Part shown: positions 1 through 7,220 of the stretch, one piece after another
Layout of the letters: every line of letters starts with the position of its first letter
Position numbering within the stretch: the first letter of the stretch is position 1
DNA from: Clostridia bacterium
Lineage (GTDB): Bacteria > Bacillota > Clostridia > Christensenellales > Borkfalkiaceae
Direction: 5' to 3'
Length of the DNA stretch: 44,985 nt
Assembly (NCBI GenBank): GCA_029060985.1
Contig: JAIDSX010000028.1
Coordinates: 1-44,985 of the forward strand
The notes under the pieces: model-generated
What the model saw: the letters and a program-made list of their open reading frames with translations, nothing else
Told to the model about the DNA's origin: nothing
Database searches by the model: none
Made by a program: the position numbers and the translations under genes

Positions 1-102
1 ATATTACCCAACTTTCTTGAGTTTGATAATTAGTCAATACGCTATACTGCTGAACAAAAACGCTCCTATAATATAATAAAAAATAATCTAAAGGAGTGAA
101 CT

Positions 103-714
103 ATGTATTACGGTTACATAAGAGTAAGTAGCGACAAACAGACAGTAGAAAATCAAAGGTTCGAAATTAATAATTTTTGCGAAAAGCAAAGTATAACCAT
201 TGATGGTTGGATTGAAGAAACGATTAGTGGCACAAAAACCTATACTAAAAGGGCACTTGGCAAATTACTAAAAAAAGTAAGCAAAGATGATGTTATTATT
301 TGCTCTGAACTTTCAAGGCTTGGGCGCAATTTGTTTATGATAATGGAAATTCTTAATATCTGCATGAATAGGGAATGTCGCGTGTGGACAATTAAGGATA
401 ATTATAGGTTGGGAGATGATATTCAGAGCAAAGTATTAGCTTTTGCGTTTGGGCTATCGGCAGAAATAGAAAGAAATCTTATAAGCCAACGTACTAAAGA
501 AGCGCTGGCTCGTAAACGAGCGGAAGGTGTTGTCCTTGGGAGACCTATTGGTCGGAAATCAAGCCACGTAAAACTTACCGGAAAAGATGAAACTATAAAA
601 ACTTTACTTGAGCAGGGTGTTTCAATTGTCAAAATAGCTAAAATTTTTAAAGTTGACAGAATGACTGTTGCAAAGTACATAAAAGACAACAACTTAAATA
701 AACGTAGTCTATAA
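103..714 (+). CDS. Serine recombinase/resolvase (resolvase-invertase family)
   Basis: N-term YIRVSSDKQTVENQ with catalytic Ser, ELSRLGRN motif, C-terminal HTH (SIVKIAKIFKVDRMTVAKYI); SD aaaggag upstream of ATG. Confidence 0.93.
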   Translation: MYYGYIRVSSDKQTVENQRFEINNFCEKQSITIDGWIEETISGTKTYTKRALGKLLKKVSKDDVIICSELSRLGRNLFMIMEILNICMNRECRVWTIKDNYRLGDDIQSKVLAFAFGLSAEIERNLISQRTKEALARKRAEGVVLGRPIGRKSSHVKLTGKDETIKTLLEQGVSIVKIAKIFKVDRMTVAKYIKDNNLNKRSL

Positions 715-741
715 TAAAAAATGTTGGATTGAACTAGTACT

Positions 742-973
742 ATGAAGACATAGATTAGATTTTTCGAAAATATTCCAATTGGAACCGTTTGGGAAGATGA
801 GTTTCGTAATGATAGTTTTGTGCTAGTTTTTTGGCCGTAGTTTTAATAATAGTGGTTTACCGTTCTTATTGTAATGATTGAAACGGCGAAACAATTAGTT
901 GATTGCAATTTGCAAACAACTGAAATTGAGAATAGCAATGGGAAAGCTTATATTCCCACTATCCTGCCATAAC
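742..973 (+). pseudogene. Possible degraded coding remnant
   Basis: Two protein-like stretches (FENIPIGTVWEDEFRNDSFVLVFWP and MIETAKQLVDCNLQTTEIENSNGKAYIPTILP) interrupted by stops; no intact ORF. Confidence 0.25.
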
Positions 974-1029
974 GAAACATAATATTGGACTTATAAGATA
1001 TTTAATAATGATAAGGAATCACAATAAAT

Positions 1030-1060
1030 GCCGCCAACGGAAATCCGTCGGCGGTTTATT
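1030..1060 (+). terminator. Intrinsic terminator-like hairpin
   Basis: CCGCC-A-ACGG-AAAT-CCGT-C-GGCGG followed by TTTATT. Confidence 0.6.
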
Positions 1061-1127
1061 AAGTAAAGAAATTCGTCATTTTACTTTCATAAAAGAAAAA
1101 ATATTACAAACAAATGTTCGAAAACTA

Positions 1128-1155
1128 TTGACATATGTAAAATCTGTGATATAAT
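1128..1155 (+). promoter_or_regulatory. Strong sigma70-type promoter with extended -10
   Basis: TTGACA (1128-1133), 16-nt spacer, TGA-TATAAT (-10 at 1150-1155). Confidence 0.85.
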
Positions 1156-1161
1156 TAAGTT

Positions 1162-1540
1162 GTACGGCATAGGTCGTATTTTGCCCTTCGAATAAGGGTA
1201 GGTGTCTGCGGTGGGCGTGCGTGGAATTGCTCATAAAGCGCGGAAGATTTTGGGCGAATATTCGCCCAGCCTTAGCTTGCGATTTTGACGCGAGATTTTT
1301 TAGCGTACAAAAAAATTGCGAGCCGTGATAGGCATTTATTGTCGTACAGTTTTTACGGCAATATCAATGTGCAGCCGGAGTTATCCGAGATTCCTATGAG
1401 GATGCGAAAGTCGGATAGTGTAGAGGGTTTATTTTGTTGTACAAAAATTTCATAGGATGGCTAACCACCATAGAGCAATTAAAAATTGCTAAATACGGTT
1501 AAAGTCGGTGACTACGTTAAAAGTATCAGCGACTTTTTTG
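1162..1540 (+). ncRNA. Candidate structured RNA / 5' leader of the mobilization operon
   Basis: ORF-free transcribed interval with many hairpins: CCCTT/AAGGG 1184-1198; perfect 16-nt palindrome GGGCGAATATTCGCCC 1252-1267; GCTTGCGATTTT/AAAATTGCGAGC 1275-1286/1312-1323; TTGTCGTA/TACGGCAA ~1339-1361; TATCCGA/TCGGATA 1382-1417; GCAATT/AATTGC ~1475-1489; terminator at 1502-1539. Confidence 0.65.
1502..1540 (+). terminator. Intrinsic terminator closing the structured RNA
   Basis: AAGTCGGTGA (1502-1511) pairs with TCAGCGACTT (1526-1535), one mismatch, followed by a T-run. Confidence 0.75.
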
Positions 1541-1637
1541 TGCTCATTTTTGAAGGAGGTGGTGCGTATGCGCTAATTGGAAAGACTTGCAAGCCGTCTA
1601 TAAATGCTTGCGGTAAATAAAATTTTATGGAGGAATA

Positions 1638-2351
1638 ATGGAAAACGAACAACTGAAACAATTTACTTTTTACGACTTGTATGCCGAATTGATGGAAGTA
1701 CTCAGCGATGAAGAACGCGGTAAATTACTGCGCCGAATGTGCGAGTATATGTTTACGGCCGGAGAGCAGAAAGAGCTTACTGACAAGAAGTTGATCTATC
1801 TTTGGGGCAATATTGTAGACTATCTTGATGCGGACAAGCAAGCGCGGTTAAACGGTAAAATGGTGCGGGCGAGTAATAAAATGCGGCACTTTTCTTTCTA
1901 CCGAAACTTTTACGAAGCGGTGGTGCTTATGGAAGACAAGCAGGCGGGGCAATACATAAAAGCAATTTATAACTTTGCATTGAACAGTATAGAGCCGAGT
2001 AAAATACCTTCGCCCGTGGACTTGTATTACACGCTCGCAAAGCGTAAGTTAGAACTTTCAAAAGTGCGGAGCAGTATTGGAAAGAAGGGCGGCAAAGCAG
2101 AGCGAATACCAGTAACAGCCGAACAAGTAAACGCTATTCAACCGAAAGGTTTAACTTCAATCGGGATGGACGGTTTTCTTAAAAACAACCCGCAAGTGGA
2201 GAACGATATTTACAAATCAAGTCTGCACTTAACGGAAGGAGTAGATTGGACAATGCTTGACTATGAGCTGCCGAATTCTGCGTATAGAGATTGCAAAAGT
2301 CTGCATCAAATTTTAATGCATCGTGAGGAAATAGTATGCGGAAGTTTGTAA
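1638..2351 (+). CDS. DUF6291-like mobile-element protein with two related repeats
   Basis: Two similar segments (FTFYDLYAELMEVLSDEERGKLLRRMCEYMF... and FSFYRNFYEAVVLMEDKQAGQYIKAIYNFAL...); SD ggagga. Confidence 0.65.
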   Translation: MENEQLKQFTFYDLYAELMEVLSDEERGKLLRRMCEYMFTAGEQKELTDKKLIYLWGNIVDYLDADKQARLNGKMVRASNKMRHFSFYRNFYEAVVLMEDKQAGQYIKAIYNFALNSIEPSKIPSPVDLYYTLAKRKLELSKVRSSIGKKGGKAERIPVTAEQVNAIQPKGLTSIGMDGFLKNNPQVENDIYKSSLHLTEGVDWTMLDYELPNSAYRDCKSLHQILMHREEIVCGSL

Positions 2352-2416
2352 GCAAATGTACGACCAAACGGGAAGCAAAGTGTAACCTAACCGAAGGAGA
2401 ACGGAAGCAGGCTAAG

Positions 2417-2558
2417 AAAATGCAGTTCGAACTGCATTTTCAAATTCACCATAGTTTATCAATGAAAATATTTAAAAGAAAGATTTTCATTGAAGAGGAA
2501 GCGCAACGAAGCGGATTTGCCGTTTGCAAAGCGAACGGCTGAAAGCGTAGTTTGCGCT
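2417..2558. other. Candidate oriT: three successive inverted-repeat blocks upstream of the relaxase
   Basis: 24-bp perfect palindrome AAAATGCAGTTCGAACTGCATTTT (2417-2440); 11-bp IR TCAATGAAAAT/ATTTTCATTGA (2459-2469/2483-2493); nested AGCGCAA/TTGCGCT (2500-2506/2552-2558) and CCGTTTGC/GCGAACGG (2520-2527/2531-2538). Confidence 0.5.
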
Positions 2559-2575
2559 GACGAGGATACCCGCCA

Positions 2576-3931
2576 TTGAGTAAAAGGAGGAAAAATATAG
2601 GAATACAACCGGTAATATTTGATATAGCATACACGCCGTATCGGTTAAAGAAAAACGCAACAGCGGAGGACGTAGCAGAACACGCAAAGAACCGGGCTTT
2701 CTTCGATATGTCGGGCGAGGATAATATCTACAAGTACATAACGACGGAGGGTAAGATTTACGGCGAGGAAGCGAAAAAGTTCACAATGCTCGAATACCTG
2801 CAAAAGAGTACGGGAGTCTTCAACCAAGACGGAATGCTAACGAAAGGACAAGTAAAGAAAATGCGGAAGCGAGCGCAGACGGGTGAAAAGAATTTATGGC
2901 ACGGGTTTATCTCGTTTAATAAAGAGAACTCAAAGCAAATAGATGATCCCGAAAAATGTATCGCGCTCATAAATCAAACCTTTGGACAGTTTTTCAAAGA
3001 CGCGGGTTTCGATTTCGACAATATGGACTTGATGTGCGCGTTGCATTTGGATCGCCCCGAACACTTGCATATTCACTATATGTTTTGGGAAAAGGAGCCG
3101 AAGGTCAAGAACCAACGTGCGGCGGGTTATATCTATCGTAAGAAAGGAAAGATACCGCTTGACGTAATCGACAAAATGACCGAACGATTGAACGCCTATA
3201 CCATTGACGACGACCTTGCAAAGAAGCGGAAAAAGGTAGTGGAAGAATTGACGAGGACAAGCCATGAATATAACGTTGCGCACCTCAACGATATTCTTCG
3301 AAAGATGCTCAAAGAATTAGCCGACGAACTTCCGAAGGACAAGCCGTTGTGGTACGCAAGTAAAGAGATGAAGCCGTACCGTGCAAAGATCGACACGGCG
3401 GTTGAATGGCTCGTCGATTTAGACGAAAAGACACGCGAAGCAGACTACGCTTTCAGACAAGAGTTGCGAAAGAAAGAACAAAAGTTAAAAGGTATTATGG
3501 GCAACTACTACAAGTCGCGTTTGGAGATAGAAACGAGGCAAATGGACGCTGTTCCCAACTTCGTGGACTATCAAGGGTTAAAGACTGTTCATACCATACA
3601 ACAGTTAGAGTGGGACTATCGTAGACGGCTCGGGAATATCGTCTTGAGAAAGGTGCGTGAGATACAGAGAGAAACGTATAAGAGAAATCCACGCAGAAAG
3701 TACAAGACAAACGATAAGAACCTAAAGCGTCGGCTTGCGATCTCATCAAGAAAAGTGCGTGGGATCATGGACGGACTATTCTCGTCGGTGGCGGAATTAT
3801 TTTCGCCTGAGACGGCGAACTATCGCAACCGATTAAAAGAAATAGAGGAGGAAATGCAGGAAGAGCACGAGAAGGAAAATCGTCCACAGGAACAAGCGAA
3901 AGTAAATTCCAAGTGGGATTGGGGAAAATAA
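2576..3931 (+). CDS. Relaxase, MobP/MobL-like family
   Basis: HLDRPEHLHIHYMFWEKEP three-His motif, N-terminal relaxase-like region, basic C-terminus; lies beside the hairpin cluster. TTG is the only listed start. Confidence 0.8.
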   Translation: MSKRRKNIGIQPVIFDIAYTPYRLKKNATAEDVAEHAKNRAFFDMSGEDNIYKYITTEGKIYGEEAKKFTMLEYLQKSTGVFNQDGMLTKGQVKKMRKRAQTGEKNLWHGFISFNKENSKQIDDPEKCIALINQTFGQFFKDAGFDFDNMDLMCALHLDRPEHLHIHYMFWEKEPKVKNQRAAGYIYRKKGKIPLDVIDKMTERLNAYTIDDDLAKKRKKVVEELTRTSHEYNVAHLNDILRKMLKELADELPKDKPLWYASKEMKPYRAKIDTAVEWLVDLDEKTREADYAFRQELRKKEQKLKGIMGNYYKSRLEIETRQMDAVPNFVDYQGLKTVHTIQQLEWDYRRRLGNIVLRKVREIQRETYKRNPRRKYKTNDKNLKRRLAISSRKVRGIMDGLFSSVAELFSPETANYRNRLKEIEEEMQEEHEKENRPQEQAKVNSKWDWGK

Positions 3932-3933
3932 AA

Positions 3934-4001
3934 ATAATCGTATTAATATTTGTAAAAGTGCTTGACTTTTCTCCCAAAACGAGTATAATCGTATTAACAT
4001 T
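3934..4001. promoter_or_regulatory. Operator-like direct repeats flanking the promoter
   Basis: ATAATCGTATTAATATT (3934-3950) and ATAATCGTATTAACATT (3985-4001), 16/17 identical, 51 bp apart; the second overlaps the -10. Confidence 0.6.
3962..3989 (+). promoter_or_regulatory. Promoter of the TnpV-like gene cluster
   Basis: TTGACT (3962-3967), 16-nt spacer, TATAAT (3984-3989). Confidence 0.75.
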
Positions 4002-4019
4002 CATATTGGAGGTGTTAAT

Positions 4020-4418
4020 ATGATCAGCGACAAAGAGTTATTGGAAAAAGTCGAGGCGAACGAAGGCTTGACGGTGGACGAGATCAAGCGGTATCAACAG
4101 CTTGTAAAACCGCAGAAACAAGTTTACGGAAAGTACGGAACGCTGAAACGCAAGTATCTGGAAGATAGGGGAATAGATTGGACGATAGCGAATCTTCCCG
4201 AATACTTGCACGGCGTGGACAGGCAGGCGGAGGATATGTACAATATCATCTACGCAAAGCTCTCGCTAAATCCGTTGTACAAACGGACAGGCGAGTTTAT
4301 GGAAGACTACCGTAGGCTTACGGCGATGCAACACGCGATCGAAGAAGAAATACTGCACGAATTGATTTACACGGAAAAATCTAGTGGTTTCATCGTGAAG
4401 GAGTATAAAAGACAATGA
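4020..4418 (+). CDS. TnpV-like transposon-encoded protein
   Basis: GKYGTLKRKYLEDRGIDWTIANLPEYLHGVDRQAEDMYN resembles TnpV proteins of clostridial mobilizable elements. Confidence 0.75.
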   Translation: MISDKELLEKVEANEGLTVDEIKRYQQLVKPQKQVYGKYGTLKRKYLEDRGIDWTIANLPEYLHGVDRQAEDMYNIIYAKLSLNPLYKRTGEFMEDYRRLTAMQHAIEEEILHELIYTEKSSGFIVKEYKRQ

Positions 4419-4735
4419 CGCTTACTGGACTCACAACCATTATCAAAATGGCAGACAAAAAGCGAATCATGGAACGCCTGCGCAAACTCGGTTATATTGA
4501 CTGTAAGAAGCACAAAGAACTGCGTAATTTAAGCATTGAAACCTTGTTCAAAGGCGAACTCCAAGAAACAGAGACATTCCCTGATGTTAAGGACAAACGA
4601 ACTTATCAGGGTGGAATATTCATGAAGGTTAAGGGATATGAACAGCTTGAATTTATCATCGTGAATATCAATGACAATAAGAACGCATTTCCTATTGATA
4701 TACTCATTTGGGCGAAGGAGATTGAAAATGGTTAA
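4415..4735 (+). CDS. Hypothetical protein (may start at 4448)
   Basis: Intact ORF, 4-nt overlap with the upstream TnpV-like gene. Confidence 0.55.
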   Translation: MTLTGLTTIIKMADKKRIMERLRKLGYIDCKKHKELRNLSIETLFKGELQETETFPDVKDKRTYQGGIFMKVKGYEQLEFIIVNINDNKNAFPIDILIWAKEIENG

Positions 4736-4871
4736 ACAATGTAAATGTAGTGAATGCCCTTACAGTCAAGCAACTAACGATTTTTGGACGTATTGGTGTA
4801 AGTATTGGCAGAAAATAGTTCACAAAACTTCCGGTTGCACGCGAGAAGACGAAAGTGAAAATGGTAATTAG
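4728..4871 (+). CDS. Small Cys-rich hypothetical protein (47 aa)
   Basis: MVKQCKCSECPYSQATNDFWTYWCKYWQKIVHKTSGCTREDESENGN; ATGGTTAA overlap with the upstream stop. Confidence 0.5.
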   Translation: MVKQCKCSECPYSQATNDFWTYWCKYWQKIVHKTSGCTREDESENGN

Positions 4872-4882
4872 GAGGAAGCTGT

Positions 4883-5086
4883 ATGAAAACGCCGAAATCG
4901 GAAATCGACAAGAGATATGAGGACAAGCACAAGGAGGAACGCAAGGCGGCACACGCCGTGTGGGGAACCTCTATGAACCGTGAGGACTTTGAGGAATTGA
5001 ACAAGTTTCTCAAAAGTCATCACATAAAAAAAGTCCAACTCATTTATGCGGGCTGGGCAGCATTAAAAGAACAATGTAAAGATTAA
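4883..5086 (+). CDS. Small hypothetical protein
   Basis: SD taggagg; 67 aa, charged. Confidence 0.6.
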   Translation: MKTPKSEIDKRYEDKHKEERKAAHAVWGTSMNREDFEELNKFLKSHHIKKVQLIYAGWAALKEQCKD

Positions 5087-5184
5087 TCAAAGAGGAGGAA
5101 AACAGTTTTGAAAAGAGGACATAGTATTCTTAACTATAAGGGCGCGGAAAGATAATTTCCGCAAATCTGCCCGAATAAGGATAC

Positions 5185-6399
5185 GTGAAAGAACAAATTA
5201 ACCAAATACCGAGGGAAGATTCCTTTCAGCAGTTACTTGAAGCAATGAGAACTCAAAACGAGTTATACAAGCAAGTGCTGGCGGGGTTAGGTCCCATGGC
5301 AAAAGAGAGTAATGAAAATCGTCGGAAAGTGCTGAAATTTTCAAGAAAGGAGATTTTACAGATGCCGACGAACTACAGAAACGTTTTTGCGACGAACGAT
5401 ATGATCGTTCATTACCGTTTGAGAAAGGACGGAGTGTACGAGGCAAGATTCCACAGACAGGGAATCGACATAGAGGTTTCGTCCAAAGACCTAACAAAAC
5501 TCAAACAAAAATTTATCGAAAAACTGAATAACAAGGACTTTTGTCCGAGGAAAAAACGCGATCCGAACGAAAAGACGTTTGCACAGTACGCCGCCGAGTG
5601 GCTCAATATCAAGAGGGTAACGACTAAGGAATCTACCTACAAAGAATACGTGCGAATGTTAAACCGTGACGTGTTGCCCGTATTCGGCAAGAAGAGCGCA
5701 ACCGAGATTGACAGAAGCATGTTGCAGAACTATTTGCTTACTTACGTCGATAGGGGTACGCTGCGAATGGCGCACAAGCTGTTCCTACTGCTTAGGTGCA
5801 TCTTCGACATGATTGCGGAGGATTACAACATTCCCACGCCTATGAAGAAGGTGGTCGTGCCCAATTACGAAAGCAAGAAGGGCGAGGCGTTCACTTACGA
5901 GGAAGAAAAGAAGCTTGTCGAGCATTGCCTTGCAAACCTTCAAAAAGACACTTCTCACGCCTTTCTCGTACTTTTGTACGCAGGACTCAGGAGAAGCGAG
6001 CTTGCAAGTCTAAACGTCATTGACGGAACGTGGTTAGAGTGCGAAACGAGCAAAGAGCGAATGGGTAAGAACGTAGTCAAGCGCAAAATCCCGTTCACGC
6101 CCATGATGAAGCGCATGCTGCCGTATATCGACTTTGAAAAGGCGAAGCGCGTAAACCTGAGTTCCTTGCACACGGCGATGAAGCGGTTATTCCCCGAACA
6201 CCACTCGCACGAGCTAAGACACACGTTCATTAGCAGGTGCAAGGAGAGCGGCGTTTTGAGCGAAGTTGTGAGCATTTGGGCGGGACACTCGTTGGGCGGA
6301 ACGATCACGACCACCGTTTACACGCATTACTCGGACGAATTTCACTTAAAGGAAGCGGAAAAGGTAGACTATCTGCAATGGGATTTTGGGAATGAATAA
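5185..6399 (+). CDS. int: Tyrosine recombinase / site-specific integrase
   Basis: Catalytic R (YAGLRRSELASL), HELRHTFISR, WAGHSLGGTITTTVYTHYS; GTG start with aagga upstream. Confidence 0.95.
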   Translation: MKEQINQIPREDSFQQLLEAMRTQNELYKQVLAGLGPMAKESNENRRKVLKFSRKEILQMPTNYRNVFATNDMIVHYRLRKDGVYEARFHRQGIDIEVSSKDLTKLKQKFIEKLNNKDFCPRKKRDPNEKTFAQYAAEWLNIKRVTTKESTYKEYVRMLNRDVLPVFGKKSATEIDRSMLQNYLLTYVDRGTLRMAHKLFLLLRCIFDMIAEDYNIPTPMKKVVVPNYESKKGEAFTYEEEKKLVEHCLANLQKDTSHAFLVLLYAGLRRSELASLNVIDGTWLECETSKERMGKNVVKRKIPFTPMMKRMLPYIDFEKAKRVNLSSLHTAMKRLFPEHHSHELRHTFISRCKESGVLSEVVSIWAGHSLGGTITTTVYTHYSDEFHLKEAEKVDYLQWDFGNE

Positions 6400-6408
6400 A
6401 AGGGTTTA

Positions 6409-6462
6409 GTCCCCAAAAAGTCCCCAAAAAAACCGCGGATTACTCCCAAAAAACTCCCAAAT
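6409..6462. repeat. Phased C/A-rich repeats downstream of integrase (candidate arm-type sites)
   Basis: GTCCCCAAAAA at 6409 and 6420; ACTCCCAAAAA at 6442; ACTCCCAAAt at 6453; 11-bp register with one degenerate unit. Confidence 0.6.
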
Positions 6463-6526
6463 CGGGGTAAAAAAGCCCTAAAATCAGCTATTTTAGTGTG
6501 ATTTTAAAAAACAGTCAAAAAAAGAA

Positions 6527-6574
6527 GACACTATATATTGTGGTCAAAATTTGGTACCTACAATATATAGTGTC
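6527..6574 (-). terminator. 15-bp perfect inverted repeat 2 bp from the tRNA-Gln 3' end; tRNA terminator and/or element end
   Basis: GACACTATATATTGT (6527-6541) / ACAATATATAGTGTC (6560-6574); on the minus strand it is followed by TTCTTTTTTTG. Confidence 0.65.
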
Positions 6575-6576
6575 AA

Positions 6577-6651
6577 TGGCTGGGGCGAAGTGATTCGAAC
6601 ACCCGAATGACGGAGTCAGAGTCCGTTGCCTTACCGCTTGGCGACGCCCCA
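6577..6651 (-). tRNA. tRNA-Gln (anticodon CUG)
   Basis: Reverse complement TGGGGCGTCGCCAAGCGGTAAGGCAACGGACTCTGACTCCGTCATTCGGGTGTTCGAATCACTTCGCCCCAGCCA; anticodon loop CTCTGAC; CCA encoded. Confidence 0.95.
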
Positions 6652-6893
6652 ATGTGATTTTATTTTAGCAAATCAATGCTAATTTATCAAGCGATTTTAC
6701 GGGGAATATGAAAAATTTTTTATAAGTGCTAAAAATCGCAGCGTGCGTCTTATAAAAATATTAAGAGGAGGGTGGAGAGAGATTTCCGCTCTTTTAATTT
6801 GATTGAATTTACTTGCATAAAAATGGATAATATGGTAAAATAAGCAGGATTTAAAATGAGGGAAGTTTCTAAATTATAAGGAGCGTGCGCGGA

Positions 6894-7220
6894 ATGGAAG
6901 AAATACTGAAATCGGTAAAAGAGGCGGAAAGCGCGGCGGCAAAGATCAAAGCCGAGGCGGAAGCAAAAGCCGAAGAGCTGATCACGTCTTCGCGTGCGCG
7001 CGCTAACGAAATCACGAAAAAATCCGAAGAGGAATTAAAGTCCTACCGCGAGACCGCGCTCAAAAAGGCGGAATCGAGAGTTCAAAAAGAGGCGGAGCGC
7101 GCTCTTTTAGAGAACGAGGCGAAAGAAATAAAAGCCGCGGACGCGCTCTTAAAGGATACTGCAAACGCGGTATCGCAAATCGTAAGGAGGGTTACAGATG
7201 GCGATCGCCGTCATGCGTAA
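6894..7220 (+). CDS. V-type ATP synthase subunit G/H-like
   Basis: Short Ala/Glu/Lys coiled coil preceding subunit I in a V-ATPase operon. Confidence 0.75.
   Translation: MEEILKSVKEAESAAAKIKAEAEAKAEELITSSRARANEITKKSEEELKSYRETALKKAESRVQKEAERALLENEAKEIKAADALLKDTANAVSQIVRRVTDGDRRHA

Noticed and set aside
1162-1540. Assignment of the structured IME RNA to group II intron, RNase P, tmRNA or 6S RNA
   Set aside because: The diagnostic motifs I know for these classes (for example domain V, GAGGAAAGUCC) are not present.
2336-2542. 68-aa ORF between the DUF6291-like gene and the relaxase
   Set aside because: Runs through the palindrome cluster and has no domain; sequence is better explained as oriT-like non-coding DNA.
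6409-6462. Possible short CRISPR-like tandem repeat
   Set aside because: Units are 11 bp with no spacers; more consistent with integrase-binding repeats.
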